From Haloarcula sp. DT43 (GTDB lineage Archaea > Halobacteriota > Halobacteria > Halobacteriales > Haloarculaceae), in contig NZ_JAYMGZ010000002.1 in assembly GCF_037078405.1 (NCBI RefSeq), positions 186,001 through 250,000 on the forward strand: a stretch of 64,000 nucleotides of DNA, written 5' to 3'. The position numbers were made by a program, and so were the translations under genes. The notes beneath the pieces are model-generated. The model did no database searches and was not told where the DNA came from. It was given only the letters and a program-made list of their open reading frames with translations. Each line of letters begins with the position of its first letter. Position 1 is the stretch's first letter. Shown in pieces: positions 11,158 to 21,012 of the stretch.

Positions 11158-11847
11158 ATGGCTAAGGACGTCAAACCCACGCGCAAGAACCTGATGCAGA
11201 TAGAGGACCGCATCGAGCTGTCCGAGCGTGGGCACGACACGCTGGAGAAGAAGCGTGACGGCCTCATCATGGAGTTCATGGACATCCTGGACCAGGCACA
11301 GGACGTCCGGGAGGACCTCGACGACTCCTACGACCGGGCCCAGCGCGCTATCAACATGGCGCGGGCGATGGAAGGCGACGTGGCCGTCCGCGGGGCCGCC
11401 GCCGCGCTCAAGGAACATCCCGAACTGACGACCCAGTCCAAGAACATCATGGGCGTCGTCGTCCCGCAGATAGAGTCCAGCAAGGTCCGGAAGTCGCTGG
11501 ACGAACGCGGGTACGGCGTCATGGGGACCTCGGCCCGAATCGACGAGGCCGCGGAGGCCTACGAGGAACTGCTGGAGAACATCATCCTCGCCGCCGAGGT
11601 CGAGACGGCGATGAAGAAGATGCTCGAAGAGATAGAGACGACGAAACGGCGCGTCAACGCCCTCGAGTTCAAACTCCTGCCCGACCTCTACGACAACCAG
11701 GAGTACATCGAGCAGAAGCTCGAAGAGCAGGAGCGCGAGGAAATCTTCCGCATGAAGAAAATCAAGGCCAAGAAGGAAGAAGAGGAAGACGAACTCGCGG
11801 CCGCGGAGACGGAAGAGGAAGTCGAGCCGGTCACTGCCGACGACTGA
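11158..11847 (+). CDS. atpD: A-type ATP synthase subunit D (central rotor shaft)
   Basis: This 229-residue helical protein starts [21 protein letters not shown], the N-terminal helix of subunit D. Its second conserved helix ([20 protein letters not shown]) completes the coiled coil that rotates inside A3B3. The C-terminus is a very acidic tail ([19 protein letters not shown]). It is separated from atpB by the rhodopsin gene. A weak AT-rich patch (GTAATAACTGGAAACCG, near 11110) may be its own promoter. Confidence 0.95.
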   Translation: MAKDVKPTRKNLMQIEDRIELSERGHDTLEKKRDGLIMEFMDILDQAQDVREDLDDSYDRAQRAINMARAMEGDVAVRGAAAALKEHPELTTQSKNIMGVVVPQIESSKVRKSLDERGYGVMGTSARIDEAAEAYEELLENIILAAEVETAMKKMLEEIETTKRRVNALEFKLLPDLYDNQEYIEQKLEEQEREEIFRMKKIKAKKEEEEDELAAAETEEEVEPVTADD

Positions 11848-11856
11848 GCGGTACCG

Positions 11857-11861
11857 TTTTT
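11857..11861 (+). terminator. Oligo-T terminator of the ATP synthase locus
   Basis: A T5 run (CGTTTTTGC) follows the atpD stop by 9 bp and precedes the next gene by 18 bp. It is a weak but well-placed archaeal terminator. Confidence 0.35.
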
Positions 11862-11879
11862 GCGCTCTCCCGCCCGTAG

Positions 11880-12278
11880 ATGAGTATGTCCTGTCCCGAC
11901 TGCGGCGGCGACCTCGTCTCGTTCCCGGTCCCGGCCGACCTCCGGCAGTTCCTCCCCGGTGACGAGCCCGGAGCCAGCGTCTGCCGGGCCTGTTTAGCGC
12001 TCCAGCCGGCGGTCGACCCGCCCGGTACTACCCCGGATTTCGCGGCCCTCGACGGCGCGTTCCCCGACGACGACGCGGCGGCGGTCCCGCTGGCGTTGCT
12101 CGTCGGCCTGCTCGATTCGCTCGCGATGCACCGCGAGGAGATAACCGCCCTGCTGGAACGCGTCGAGCGGGAGGGCGTCGACCCGCTGTTGGTGCTTGAC
12201 CGCCTCGACGCCAGCTACGGGGACCGAGCCCACGTCGACCTTGGGAGCCGCCGCCGACAGCTCGAACAGTTACTGTGA
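11880..12278 (+). CDS. Small zinc-ribbon protein of a haloarchaeal family (DUF6276-like)
   Basis: This 132-residue protein has two Cys pairs near the N-terminus, CPDC (residues 5-8) and CRAC (about 38-41), that can form a zinc ribbon. The rest is a helical domain (HREEITALLERVEREGVDPLLVLDRL) with a C-terminal basic segment GSRRRQLEQLL. I recall this family (DUF6276) next to atpD in haloarchaea, with no known function. The second ATG, at 11886, is an equally good start. It is convergent with the aRF1 gene, 24 bp away. Confidence 0.7.
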   Translation: MSMSCPDCGGDLVSFPVPADLRQFLPGDEPGASVCRACLALQPAVDPPGTTPDFAALDGAFPDDDAAAVPLALLVGLLDSLAMHREEITALLERVEREGVDPLLVLDRLDASYGDRAHVDLGSRRRQLEQLL

Positions 12279-12302
12279 ACGCGAAAACAGCGACGTAGGT
12301 CC

Positions 12303-13559
12303 TCAGACGCCCGTCGAGTACCGGAGCAGGCCGGCGACGCCGCCGAAGGCGGTCAGGAGCTGCTCGCCCTTCTCGAAGTCCGTCGAGATGAACACCGTCT
12401 CGGTGCCGCGCTGGTCGGCCAGTTGCATCAGGTGGTCGATGGCGTCCTCGCGCTCGCCGTCGTCGGCGTCGACTGTGGCACCGCAGCGGGTGCACTCGTG
12501 GTCGTCGGTCGCCGCGGAGCTGTTGATGAGGTCGTACTCGTCGTGGCCGTTCTCGCAGGTGTAGGCGACCACGTCCTTCCGGAGGTCCTCTGAGATGAGC
12601 AGCTGCTCGACGGCCCCCATGTTGAGGTTCTGCCGGGTCTGGTCGAATCCGTAAGTGGCTTTGTCCCCGTTGTGGAGCTGTTTGAAGAAGTCCTCCATGA
12701 GCTCCTTGTCCCGGAGCATCTCGTGTTCGGCCAGCACCTCGTCGGCGGCGTCCACGAGGTCGTACAGCCCGGACTCGTCGGTGTAGGCCACGTCGAACTT
12801 CCCGAGCACCATGTCCTGTAGCTCGTGGTGGAGGTAGTCGCCGTCGAGGAACTCGTCTTTCGTCGGAGAGGGGCCGCCGACGAGGATGCCGTCGATGTCG
12901 TGGCGGTCGGCGACGAACAGGTCGTTGGCCATGCCGGCGACCTCCTGGTAGAAGTTGTCGATTGCTTCGAGCCGGAGGCGGGCGAACCGCTGGGCGGACT
13001 GGCCACCTTTCCGCTGTTTGCCCGGCACCAGCGAGGAGGCGGACTTGACGGGTTCGACCCGTTTGCCCTTCAGCCAGCCGACGTTGGCCTCGCGCCGGTC
13101 GAGCACGATGAGGCCGAACAGCCCCTTGTCGGCCAGCATGTGCTCCAGTGGCTCGGTCAGGAACTCCGAGTCACAGTGGTAGCGGAACGACTCGATGGGG
13201 TCCGGCGGCGACTCCAGTACCTTCGTCACCATGTCGGTCCGGCCGCCGCCGGTGTCGAACGCCCCCGAGAACAGCACCAGGCCGTTCTCCGGCGGCGTGT
13301 TGTCGTAGTACCGGAGCCGGTCCTTGATAGAGGTGAGCGCGTCCTGGACCGCGGTGCGTGTGTCCTTCGATTTGATGTTCGAGGCTTCGGAGTGCTCCTG
13401 GGTGACGTGGGCCACGACGTCGCTTATCTGCTTGTCCTCGGGGACGTAGATAGAGACCAGTTGGGTGCCCGAGCCCTGGTACCCCTTGAGCTCCTCTATG
13501 ACCTTCCGGAACTCGTATTTCTGCTTGTCAGATTGTTCCTGTTCCTGCTGCTCGCTCAT
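12303..13559 (-). CDS. prf1: Peptide chain release factor aRF1
   Basis: This 418-residue aRF1/eRF1-type release factor reads all three stop codons and triggers peptidyl-tRNA hydrolysis. The stop-codon recognition motif NIKS is at residues 61-64 and the catalytic GGQ is at residues 185-187 (GKQRKGGQSAQRF). The C-terminal domain has a zinc-ribbon-like CENGH...CTRCG segment near residue 350. The length is standard for archaea. It is divergent from minD across a repeat-containing 338-bp gap. Confidence 0.97.
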   Translation of the reverse strand: MSEQQEQEQSDKQKYEFRKVIEELKGYQGSGTQLVSIYVPEDKQISDVVAHVTQEHSEASNIKSKDTRTAVQDALTSIKDRLRYYDNTPPENGLVLFSGAFDTGGGRTDMVTKVLESPPDPIESFRYHCDSEFLTEPLEHMLADKGLFGLIVLDRREANVGWLKGKRVEPVKSASSLVPGKQRKGGQSAQRFARLRLEAIDNFYQEVAGMANDLFVADRHDIDGILVGGPSPTKDEFLDGDYLHHELQDMVLGKFDVAYTDESGLYDLVDAADEVLAEHEMLRDKELMEDFFKQLHNGDKATYGFDQTRQNLNMGAVEQLLISEDLRKDVVAYTCENGHDEYDLINSSAATDDHECTRCGATVDADDGEREDAIDHLMQLADQRGTETVFISTDFEKGEQLLTAFGGVAGLLRYSTGV

Positions 13560-13597
13560 TACTCTGTGTTGGCCGAGGTGGCGTAAGAACCTGTTGA

Positions 13598-13658
13598 CAG
13601 CGAGAGCCCGAGCGAAGCGAGGGGTCTCAGACCGGAGCGGCGACCGGCGGGAGCCGTG
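13598..13658. repeat. 61-bp direct repeat, copy 1
   Basis: This copy matches 13716-13776 with three mismatches (58 of 61). Both contain the GAGCGAAGCGAG core that recurs in haloarchaeal intergenic DNA. It starts 38 bp upstream of the aRF1 start codon, so the leader or promoter of that gene is inside or near the repeat. Confidence 0.85.
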
Positions 13659-13715
13659 CGATTCTCGCTTCGTTCGAATTGTAGGACGTGCGAGCGGGGA
13701 GGAACGACCCGCGAG

Positions 13716-13776
13716 CAGCGAGAGCCCGAGCGAAGCGAGGGGTCTCGGACCGGAACGGCGACCGGCGGGAGTCGTG
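13716..13776. repeat. 61-bp direct repeat, copy 2
   Basis: This is the second copy of the 13598-13658 unit, 118 bp downstream in the same orientation. It differs by A/G, G/A and C/T at three positions. The 338-bp gap between aRF1 and minD (13560-13897) holds only these repeats, a short inverted relative of the core (CTCGCTTCGTTCG) and the minD promoter. I saw no gene in it. Confidence 0.85.
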
Positions 13777-13858
13777 GAGGACGGGGACGAAGGGCGCGCG
13801 CCGAACGGGCCGTTCCGGGCAGCAGCCGGCCGTTAGCGGTCCGACAACGACAGTCGCA

Positions 13859-13866
13859 TTTATATA
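13859..13866 (+). promoter_or_regulatory. TATA box of the minD-like gene
   Basis: TTTATATA stands out in GC-rich DNA and is close to the archaeal consensus. Its centre is 35 bp before the chosen ATG at 13898, so the transcript should start a few bases before the gene. Confidence 0.7.
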
Positions 13867-13897
13867 ACTGCCTGCATTGTACCCAAGCAATCAGACT

Positions 13898-14716
13898 ATG
13901 GCCGGGTACGTGTGTACGGTTGCGGGCGGCAAGGGCGGCGTCGGGAAGACGACGACCGCAGTGAACCTCGGGGCCGTCCTTCAGGAGATGGACTACGACG
14001 TCGCCGTCGTTGACGCGGACCTTGGGATGGCGAACCTCGGGTCGATGCTCGCCGTGGAGCCCGAACAGAGCCTCCACGAGGTGCTGGCCGGCGAGGCGGC
14101 CGTGAGCGGGGCCCTGACCGACGTGCCGGGCGGACTCACGGTGATTCCGGGCGAGCAGTCCTTGGAGGCGTTCGCTGACGCCGACCCCGCAAAGCTCAGG
14201 ACAGTCATCAAGACGCTCCGGAACGCCTACGACGTGGTACTGATAGACACCGGGGCCGGTCTGAGCCACGAGGTCGCCGTCCCGCTGGGTCTGGCCGACG
14301 GTATCGTCCTCGTGACGACTCCCGACGACGTCGCGGTGGGCGATACGGTCAAGACGGCCGAGCTGGCGAACCGCATCGACGGGACCGTCCTCGGCGCGAT
14401 AATCAACCGGGCGACCCGACACACCGACGTCGCGGCCATCGCCGAGGGGATGGCGTTCCCGCTGCTCGCGGTCATCCCCGACGACCCGCAGGCGACGACC
14501 GAGGAACCGCTCGTGCTCAACGCCCCACAGAGCGCGGCCGCCGACGCCTACCAGCGGCTGGCGGCGGCCTTGGAGGGCGTGTTCTTCCGCGACGAGAGCC
14601 CCGAAACGGACCTCGAAACGATACTGGACGACGAGTGGTTCCTCGACGACGCCGAGGACCCCTCCGACGTCGACGACGACGAGGACTCCGGCGGCATGTT
14701 CGGGCTGTTCAACTGA
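13898..14716 (+). CDS. minD: MinD/ParA-family P-loop ATPase
   Basis: This 272-residue deviant-Walker ATPase has the motif GGKGGVGKTT at residues 10-19, including the signature Lys12, then DADLGMANLGSM (A') and VLIDTGAGLS (Walker B). Such proteins act as dimeric spatial switches that position cell division, chemotaxis arrays or archaella; haloarchaea encode several paralogues. The acidic C-terminus ends with the short hydrophobic tail GGMFGLFN, which may touch the membrane as in bacterial MinD. The ATG at 13898 is chosen over a TTG at 13877 because of the TATA spacing and the family start MAGYVCTVAGGKGG. The exact client is unknown. Confidence 0.85.
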   Translation: MAGYVCTVAGGKGGVGKTTTAVNLGAVLQEMDYDVAVVDADLGMANLGSMLAVEPEQSLHEVLAGEAAVSGALTDVPGGLTVIPGEQSLEAFADADPAKLRTVIKTLRNAYDVVLIDTGAGLSHEVAVPLGLADGIVLVTTPDDVAVGDTVKTAELANRIDGTVLGAIINRATRHTDVAAIAEGMAFPLLAVIPDDPQATTEEPLVLNAPQSAAADAYQRLAAALEGVFFRDESPETDLETILDDEWFLDDAEDPSDVDDDEDSGGMFGLFN

Positions 14717-14749
14717 CGCGTCCCACCTGTTCCGGTCCCGAACTGTGAC

Positions 14750-15436
14750 TCACTCCGGCAGCGGCGGCCACAGCGTCGCCACCGTCTCCTGGATGATCTG
14801 GGTCTGTGCCCGGCGCAGTCGCTCGGAGAGCGACGACGCCGAGATGTCCAGTTCCCGGGCGACGTCCTCCAGCGACGCACGTCGCGGAATCTCGAAGTAC
14901 CCCAGTTCGTACGCCGTCCGAAGCGCCTCCAGTTGGCGGTCGGTGAGTCCGTCGCCGGGCCGTTTCGGCTCCGACTCGCGGGTCAGCCGCTCCAGCCCGA
15001 AGCCGGCGTTTCGCTGCCAGAACGAGGAGAACGCGGTGAACGCCGCCCGGTCGGCGAACCAGCCCAGTTGCTCCCAGCCGTCGGCGGTCACGGTTATCCG
15101 CTCGATGATGGCGTCCGCGGTGGCGAGCGCTTCGAGCCCGTCGAGGTCGTCTATCTGCTCCCCGAGTTGCGCCTCGAAGCTCAGCGCCGGCACCGCCTGG
15201 TACCGGCGGGTGTCGCCGGCCGACCCGATGTGCGTCCACTCTGCCACGTCGCGGGCGTCGGTGAGTGCCCGCTCGACGGCCGACTCGGACCCACCCGTCA
15301 CGGTGGTGAGAAACAGCGGCTGGCGACCGTGGTTGTACTGCAGCGAGAGGGTAATCGACGCGTCGGGCACCGCGTCCGCGACTGACACGAGCGGCAGTGC
15401 GTCGCAGCGAATCCGAAACTCCGCGATAAGCCCCAT
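14750..15436 (-). CDS. HTH-10 (bacterio-opsin activator type) transcriptional regulator
   Basis: This 228-residue protein has an N-terminal ligand- or interaction-like domain and a C-terminal HTH_10 domain, the domain that defines Bat and its many haloarchaeal relatives: LTDRQLEALRTAYELGYFE followed by ASLEDVARELDISASSLSERLRRAQ (about residues 170-215). It lacks the PAS and GAF sensor regions of true Bat, so I do not call it bat. It is divergent from the hydrolase gene. An AT-rich TTTTAAAC at about 15503-15510 sits between the two and could serve either. Target genes are unknown. Confidence 0.8.
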   Translation of the reverse strand: MGLIAEFRIRCDALPLVSVADAVPDASITLSLQYNHGRQPLFLTTVTGGSESAVERALTDARDVAEWTHIGSAGDTRRYQAVPALSFEAQLGEQIDDLDGLEALATADAIIERITVTADGWEQLGWFADRAAFTAFSSFWQRNAGFGLERLTRESEPKRPGDGLTDRQLEALRTAYELGYFEIPRRASLEDVARELDISASSLSERLRRAQTQIIQETVATLWPPLPE

Positions 15437-15563
15437 ACGCTCCCGTACCCGGCCGAGGATGAAGCGCCTGTCGGAACGGCGGCATCGGCTGACGGAACTC
15501 CCTTTTAAACGGCCGAACCACTGAGAGAACGGCTTAGCCAGGCTCGGCCCGACCTACTGGTGC

Positions 15564-16355
15564 ATGCAGTCGACACACTCCACAGACGAGCTTGCGGTCG
15601 AGTTCGAACGCTACGGCGACGGTCAGCCGCTCCTCCTCCTGCACGGCGGGATGGCACCCACGGAGTACTGGGGGCCTGTCCTCTCGCAGTTCGAGGGCTA
15701 CGGGGCGGTCGTCCCGCAACGGCCCGGCTTCGGGACCTGTCTCGACGCCCCCGAAGAGACGAGCGCCGACGCGGTGCTGGACCGCGAAGCCAGATACGTC
15801 CGGGCGCTCGCCGACGCCGTCGACGGCGACCCGGTTCTGTTCGGCCACTCCTACGGCGCGCTCACCGCCATCGAGGCCGCGACCGCGATGCCAGTCGATG
15901 CGGTCGTCGCGTACGAGCCGGCGGTGCTTCCCGCCGAGTACCGGGCCGAGGCCGACCTCGCCGACCGGATGGCGTCGCTCGTCGCGAACGGACGGCGAGA
16001 GGAAGCGGTGAAACGCTACGTCGAGCAGGTCCTCCACCCCGACGGCATCGACGACCTCGACGCCTGGCTGGCGGAGTGGCCCGTCTGGCCCGACTGCGTG
16101 GCCCTCGCCGAGGAGGTCGTCCGGATGAACCGGTCCGTCGAGCGGTACCGGCTCCCCGACCGTCTCGACGTTGACGCGCCGACCCTCGTTCTGTCCGGCA
16201 CTGACGGACCGGATTTCCTCCGGCAGAGCGCGCGGTCCGTCCACGAGGCACTGCCACACAGCCGGTTCGTCGAGTTCGACGGCGTCAGCCACAGCGGCCC
16301 CGCCGAGGCACCCGCGGTAGTTGCGGCGGAAGTCGAGGCGTTCCTGGAGACATAG
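15564..16355 (+). CDS. Alpha/beta-hydrolase
   Basis: This 263-residue alpha/beta-hydrolase has the oxyanion-region motif LLLHGGMAPTEYW near residue 20 and the nucleophile elbow FGHSYGALTA near residue 95 (Ser in G-H-S-Y-G). A late Asp (SGTDGPDFLR) and a His (DGVSHSGPAEAP) complete the triad. The substrate cannot be told from sequence; the compact cap resembles small esterases and lactonases. It is convergent with argS (57-bp gap) and divergent from the HTH regulator, which may control it. Confidence 0.75.
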   Translation: MQSTHSTDELAVEFERYGDGQPLLLLHGGMAPTEYWGPVLSQFEGYGAVVPQRPGFGTCLDAPEETSADAVLDREARYVRALADAVDGDPVLFGHSYGALTAIEAATAMPVDAVVAYEPAVLPAEYRAEADLADRMASLVANGRREEAVKRYVEQVLHPDGIDDLDAWLAEWPVWPDCVALAEEVVRMNRSVERYRLPDRLDVDAPTLVLSGTDGPDFLRQSARSVHEALPHSRFVEFDGVSHSGPAEAPAVVAAEVEAFLET

Positions 16356-16412
16356 TCGTCGAGTGCGGGGTTCCGCCTGTCGACCGGTCCACACCGAATA
16401 GCCGGTGACGGC

Positions 16413-18152
16413 CTACATCGAGGTCGGCGCGTCGACCCCGAGTGCGTCGAGCGCGTTCGCTATCGTCGTCCGGGTGCCGTCCACGAGCGCCAGCCGCGCG
16501 GCGCGGGTCTCGGGGTCGGCGTCGAGCACGGGACACTCCCGGTAGAAGGCGTTGAACGTCTCGGCGAGGTCCCGAGTGTACGTGGCGACGGTGTGGGGCG
16601 TCAGGTCGTCCGCGGCCGCCTCGACGACGGCCGGGAACCGGGCCAGTTCGCGGAGCAGGTCCCGCTCTTCCGGCTCCGACAGCGGGCCGAAATCGGGCTC
16701 GTCGGGCACGTCGCCCTCCACGTCGTCCAGGATGCCACAGCAGCGGGCGTGGACGTACTGGACGTACGGGGCGGACTGGGCTTCGAAGTCGAGCGCGCGG
16801 TCCCACTCGAAGGTGATGCCCTTCGTCGGCTGCTTCGAGACGATGTCGTAGCGGACCGCGCCGATGCCGACCTGGCGGGCGATGCGCTCGACGTCGTCTT
16901 CGTCGAGGTCGCCGCGGGTCCGGTCGTCCAGTCGGGACTCGACCTCGTCGCGGGCGCGGTCGATGGCCTCGTCGAGCAGGTCGTCGAGGTCGATGCCGGT
17001 CCCCTCGCGGGTGCTCATCCCGCCCTCGGGGAGGTTCACCCAGGAGTAAAACACCTGGCGGAGCTGGTCGGTGTCGTTGCCCAGCAGGCCGAGCGCGGCG
17101 TCGAGCTGGTCGGCCTGGAGCTTGTGGTCCTCGCCCAGCACCGTCACGGCGCGGTCGTAGTTCTCGAACTTCCACTCGTGGTGGGCCAGGTCGCGGGTCG
17201 TGTACAGCGAGGTGTCGTCCGAGCGCAGGAAGACGAGGTTCTTCTCGAAGTCAGGCAGGTCCAGTTGCCAGGCGTCCTCCTCGTAGACCGCGCAGTCGAG
17301 GGCCTTGAGGCGGTCGACGAGTGCGTCGGTGTCGCCGTTGCGCATGAACCGCGTCTCCTTGACGAACTCGTCGAACTCGGCGGGCAGGCGCTCCAGCGTG
17401 GTCTGCATCCCGCCCAGCACCGTGTCGACGACCTCGGCGACCCGCTCGTAGGTCTCCTCGTCGCCGTCTTCGAGGCCCTGCAGGATGGCCTGAATCTCCG
17501 CCTCGGCCGCCTCTACGTCCGCCGGATCGCCGTCTTCGAGGACGGCGTTGCCCTTGCGGTAGTACCGGACCATCTTGTACTCGGGGGAGTCCCGTTCCGG
17601 TTCGGGCAGGTCGTCCTCGTCGAAGGTCTCGTAGGCCCACGTGAACACTGCGATCTGGCGGCCGGCGTCGTTGACGTAGTAGTGGCGGTCGACGTCGTAG
17701 CCGGCGTAGTCGAGCACGCGGGCGACGGCGTCGCCGATGATGGGGTTGCGCGCCCGGCCGACGTGGACGGGGCCGGTCGGGTTCGCCGAGGTGTGCTCGA
17801 CGACGACGCTCGTCTCCCGGTCGGGCAGCCGGCCGAAGCCGTCATCAATCACCGCATCGAGGGTCGCCGCGAAGTACGCCTCGCTCGGCAGAAAGTTCAC
17901 GTACGGGCCCTGGGTCGTCACGTCGCTGACGTAGGTGAGGGCCTCTGCGTCGATGGCTTCGGCGATGTCGGCGGCGACCTCCGGCGGCGGTGCGCCGACC
18001 TCACCGGCCAGCCGGAAGGCGGCGCTGGATGCGAGCACGGCGTCGACGCCCTCCGGCGGCTCCTCGATACCGAGGTCCTCGGCCGGCAGGTCGAGTGCTG
18101 TGAGCGCGTCGGCGAGGGCGTCCTCGACCTCCGCGCGGAGCTGCAGGAACAT
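16413..18152 (-). CDS. argS: Arginyl-tRNA synthetase
   Basis: This 579-residue class Ia synthetase has the ATP-binding HIGH-type signature HVGR in [20 protein letters not shown] (about residue 140). At the KMSKS position it has only a degenerate GMSTREGTG, as is common in ArgS. It ends with the tRNA anticodon-binding DALR domain and the usual C-terminus LGVDAPTSM. It charges tRNA-Arg, which needs tRNA for the activation step. The length is normal. It is followed on the same strand by nothing close; the M50 gene upstream starts well away and may share no promoter. Confidence 0.95.
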   Translation of the reverse strand: MFLQLRAEVEDALADALTALDLPAEDLGIEEPPEGVDAVLASSAAFRLAGEVGAPPPEVAADIAEAIDAEALTYVSDVTTQGPYVNFLPSEAYFAATLDAVIDDGFGRLPDRETSVVVEHTSANPTGPVHVGRARNPIIGDAVARVLDYAGYDVDRHYYVNDAGRQIAVFTWAYETFDEDDLPEPERDSPEYKMVRYYRKGNAVLEDGDPADVEAAEAEIQAILQGLEDGDEETYERVAEVVDTVLGGMQTTLERLPAEFDEFVKETRFMRNGDTDALVDRLKALDCAVYEEDAWQLDLPDFEKNLVFLRSDDTSLYTTRDLAHHEWKFENYDRAVTVLGEDHKLQADQLDAALGLLGNDTDQLRQVFYSWVNLPEGGMSTREGTGIDLDDLLDEAIDRARDEVESRLDDRTRGDLDEDDVERIARQVGIGAVRYDIVSKQPTKGITFEWDRALDFEAQSAPYVQYVHARCCGILDDVEGDVPDEPDFGPLSEPEERDLLRELARFPAVVEAAADDLTPHTVATYTRDLAETFNAFYRECPVLDADPETRAARLALVDGTRTTIANALDALGVDAPTSM

Positions 18153-18196
18153 ACGCCCGGCTTTCGCGGCGGGGAGTAAATGGGTAACGAAACCCC

Positions 18197-19963
18197 TCAG
18201 GTCAGCAGCCGCGGGCCGAACACCATCAGCAGGAGGCCGCTTATCATCGACACCGTAATCGCGACCGAGACGGCCGTCGTCACCCGTCGCCCGTCGGAGA
18301 CCGGCAGCCGCGAGACGAACGACTCGGTCGCCGCCCGGAGGATGTGGCCGCCGTCGAGCGGGAACGTCGGGATGAGGTTGAACTGCCCGATGACGAGGTT
18401 GATCCAGCCGGTCCAGAACAGGACGTTCGCCAGCAGGAACACCGGCGTCGTTCCCAGCGCCCCGAGCGGGCCCTGGACGGTGTAGAAGTTCGTCGCGATA
18501 CCGGTGAAACCGGCGAAGTTGTAGCCGAAGCCGCCAGCGACCCCGATGAACGGGAGCAAGAGCGTGCTGAAAATCCGCTGGGCGAACGAGAACTCGGAGA
18601 CGGACGTGGGGGTGTCGGGCGACCCGCCGAGGAACTCGAGGAACGCGGCCGCGGGGTAGGCGTCGATGCCGAAGTCGCTGACCTGGATGCCGCTGATGCC
18701 CTGCTGGATGCTGACGCCGACGATGCCGTTGTCGACCTGCTCGCTCTCGGCCATCGTCACCTGGTAGGTCTCGCGCGAGCCGTCGACGTAGCCGGTGATA
18801 GTCACCCGGTCGCCGGGCTGACCGCCGTCGAGCGCCTCAATCAGCGCCGTTCCGCTGTGCGTTCGCTCCCCGTCGACCGCGGTGATTATCATGCCCTCGC
18901 CGCTCGGCGCGCCTTCCCCGGCGAGCGGCCCGTCATCGGCGACCAGCACGTACGCCCCGAGTGGAGTCGTGACGGTCTCCCCGGACTCGGTCTCCAGCGT
19001 CGCGACGGGGTGGTCTCGGGCCGCCCGCTCGAACTCGCTACCGGTCGCTACGGCGGTCCCGTTGACGGCGACAATCGTCTCGCCCGTTCCCAGCGGCGCG
19101 CTTTGGAGGGCGGCCGAGACGACCACGGACCGCTCGACGGTGACGGGGTCGCTGTCCTTCCGGGCTATCTCGACGGTCCGCGCGTCGCTTTCGGCCAGTA
19201 CGGTCTCCAGTTCCTGCTGGTTCGCGACGGGCTGGCCGTCGACCGCCGTGATGACGTCGCCCGACTCGATGCCCGCGGCGGCTGCGGGGGTCCCGCTGAC
19301 CGGGCTCCCGACCGGGACGCCGTCGACGACGGCGACAGCGCCGGCGACCGGGCCAAACAGCAACAGGAGCGTGACGATGGCGAGCGCGAAGTTGTTGGTC
19401 ACGCCGGCCGTGTACATCCTGGCCTGTGCGCCGCGGTCCGACCGCAGGAGCTCGTCCTCGTCGGGTTCGACGAACGCGCCGACCGGGACAATCGCGAGCA
19501 GGGCAAGCCCCATCGACTCGATGCCGATGTCCTCGACGCGACAGAAGAGCCCGTGCCCGCCCTCGTGGACGACGAGCCCGAGCAACAGTCCGAGCACGAT
19601 TTCGGGCGCGACCGACAGCGGGAGGAAGTCGTTGACGCCGGGAATCGCCAGCGCGTTCCGGGGTTCGTTCAGGGCGGAGGGCTGTGGGTTGACCAGCGCC
19701 TGGTACGCGCCGAGCGCCACGAGGAGGAAGGAGCCGACCATCACCACCAGCCCGAACCCGACGCCGAGGTTCCCCCAGGCCCGCCAGAACCGCTTTGGCC
19801 GCGCGAGCCAGTCGAGCACGGCCTTGCCTTTCTGCGTGTGAATCGTCGTAATCGGGCCGCTGAAACGGATGTACTCGGGGACGACGCCGCGGGTCCGGAG
19901 CGCCATCGCGAGGAGGGTGTAGGCGACAAGGCCCGCGAGGACCCACGTCAGCGTACTCACCAT
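18197..19963 (-). CDS. Site-2-type membrane metalloprotease (M50) with PDZ domains
   Basis: This 588-residue polytopic membrane protein has the zinc motif HEGGH at about residues 133-137 and the second motif FPLDGGH near residue 540, which supplies the metal-binding Asp. Between them lie two or three PDZ-like segments (about 215-290, 290-350, 350-410), for example [20 protein letters not shown]. Family members cut substrate proteins inside the membrane, usually after a first cut elsewhere. The large insertion between the two metal motifs is typical of the PDZ-carrying archaeal S2P subgroup. The substrate is unknown. A second M50 protease is encoded at 24291. Confidence 0.9.
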   Translation of the reverse strand: MVSTLTWVLAGLVAYTLLAMALRTRGVVPEYIRFSGPITTIHTQKGKAVLDWLARPKRFWRAWGNLGVGFGLVVMVGSFLLVALGAYQALVNPQPSALNEPRNALAIPGVNDFLPLSVAPEIVLGLLLGLVVHEGGHGLFCRVEDIGIESMGLALLAIVPVGAFVEPDEDELLRSDRGAQARMYTAGVTNNFALAIVTLLLLFGPVAGAVAVVDGVPVGSPVSGTPAAAAGIESGDVITAVDGQPVANQQELETVLAESDARTVEIARKDSDPVTVERSVVVSAALQSAPLGTGETIVAVNGTAVATGSEFERAARDHPVATLETESGETVTTPLGAYVLVADDGPLAGEGAPSGEGMIITAVDGERTHSGTALIEALDGGQPGDRVTITGYVDGSRETYQVTMAESEQVDNGIVGVSIQQGISGIQVSDFGIDAYPAAAFLEFLGGSPDTPTSVSEFSFAQRIFSTLLLPFIGVAGGFGYNFAGFTGIATNFYTVQGPLGALGTTPVFLLANVLFWTGWINLVIGQFNLIPTFPLDGGHILRAATESFVSRLPVSDGRRVTTAVSVAITVSMISGLLLMVFGPRLLT

Positions 19964-20066
19964 TTACCCGAAACTAGGCGTAGCCAAGCAAGAGGGTTTG
20001 GTTTGGGATAGGCCGCCGCCCCCCGGCGGCCAACGGTGAAGTGACCGCGCCGCGAACGGCTACACA

Positions 20067-20954
20067 ATGTACGACCACGTTCTCATCCCGGTCGACGGGA
20101 GCGACGAGGCGACGGCCGCCGCGCGGCGCGGCCTCGCACTGGCGAAAGCCTTCGACGCGACCGCCGAGGCGGTCTACGTCGTCGAGGGGCGAGCGCGCAG
20201 ACTCGCACGGACAGACCGCGAGCGCGACCAACTCCGGGACCACGGCGAGGCGGTCCTCGCTGACGTCGAAGCCCTCGCCGCCGATGTCGGCCAGCCCGTC
20301 ACGACGGCACTGCTGGAGGGCAAGCCGAGCGTGCGGATAGACGAGCACGCCCGCGAAACCGACGCGGGGCTCGTCGTCCTCGGCCGACAGGGGATGACCG
20401 GGCTCGGGAAGCGTCTCCTCGGCGGCGTCACCGAGCAGCTCCTGCACCGGGCCACGGTCCCCGTCCTCGTCGTATCGGGCGCGGAACCGACGGAAGGGTT
20501 TGACTACTCGCAGATACTCCTCCCGACCGACGGCAGCGAGAACGCCGAAACGGCGACGCGTCACGGCGCGGCGCTCGCGGCCCGGTACGGCGCGACGGTC
20601 CACGTCCTCAACGTCGTCGACATCCAGGCCGCCGGCGGGACCTTCAACGCCGGCGGGCTGAACGAGGCGTTCGTCGAGCGGCTCGAAGCGAACGGCCGCG
20701 ACGCCGTCGCGTCGGTCGCCGACGCGCTCGACACGGCGACTCCCGACGTGGCCGTCGAAACCGCGGTAGCGCGGACGGACTCGTTCGACGGTGTCGCCCC
20801 CGGAATCCGCGAGTACGTCGCCGACAACGACATCGACCTCGTCGTGATGGGGTCACACGGCCGCTCGAACCTGCAGCGCCGACTGCTCGGCAGCGTCACG
20901 TCCCAGCTCCTCCGCACCGTCTCGGTTCCCGTGCTGGTGACGCCCCGGCGGTAG
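20067..20954 (+). CDS. Universal stress protein with two tandem UspA domains
   Basis: This 295-residue protein is two UspA domains in line (about residues 1-140 and 148-295). Each starts with the DG-S loop (LIPVDGSDEA and LLPTDGSENA) and ends with an ATP-binding G-x2-G-x9-G(S/T) motif (GRQGMTGLGKRLLGGVTEQLL and GSHGRSNLQRRLLGSVTSQLL). Such proteins bind ATP and modulate stress responses. The fusion makes a built-in dimer. It is followed by a small zinc-finger gene 58 bp away on the same strand. Confidence 0.9.
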   Translation: MYDHVLIPVDGSDEATAAARRGLALAKAFDATAEAVYVVEGRARRLARTDRERDQLRDHGEAVLADVEALAADVGQPVTTALLEGKPSVRIDEHARETDAGLVVLGRQGMTGLGKRLLGGVTEQLLHRATVPVLVVSGAEPTEGFDYSQILLPTDGSENAETATRHGAALAARYGATVHVLNVVDIQAAGGTFNAGGLNEAFVERLEANGRDAVASVADALDTATPDVAVETAVARTDSFDGVAPGIREYVADNDIDLVVMGSHGRSNLQRRLLGSVTSQLLRTVSVPVLVTPRR

Positions 20955-21012
20955 GTGGACGAACCACCCGTTCTATGTACTGTGAGAACGTACCGCAAGC
21001 AGGTGTCCGGCA

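Noticed and set aside
14750-15436. Calling the HTH-10 gene bat, the rhodopsin activator
   Set aside because: It lacks the PAS and GAF sensor regions of Bat. HTH-10 proteins are numerous in haloarchaea and proximity (4 kb) is not evidence of control.
16593-18179. Long open frame (over 500 codons) opposite argS, and similar long frames opposite atpA, lysS and the M50 gene
   Set aside because: In very GC-rich genes the antisense frame lacks stops by chance. Their translations are low-complexity Val/Asp/Gly/Arg-rich with no motif, while the sense strands encode clear families.
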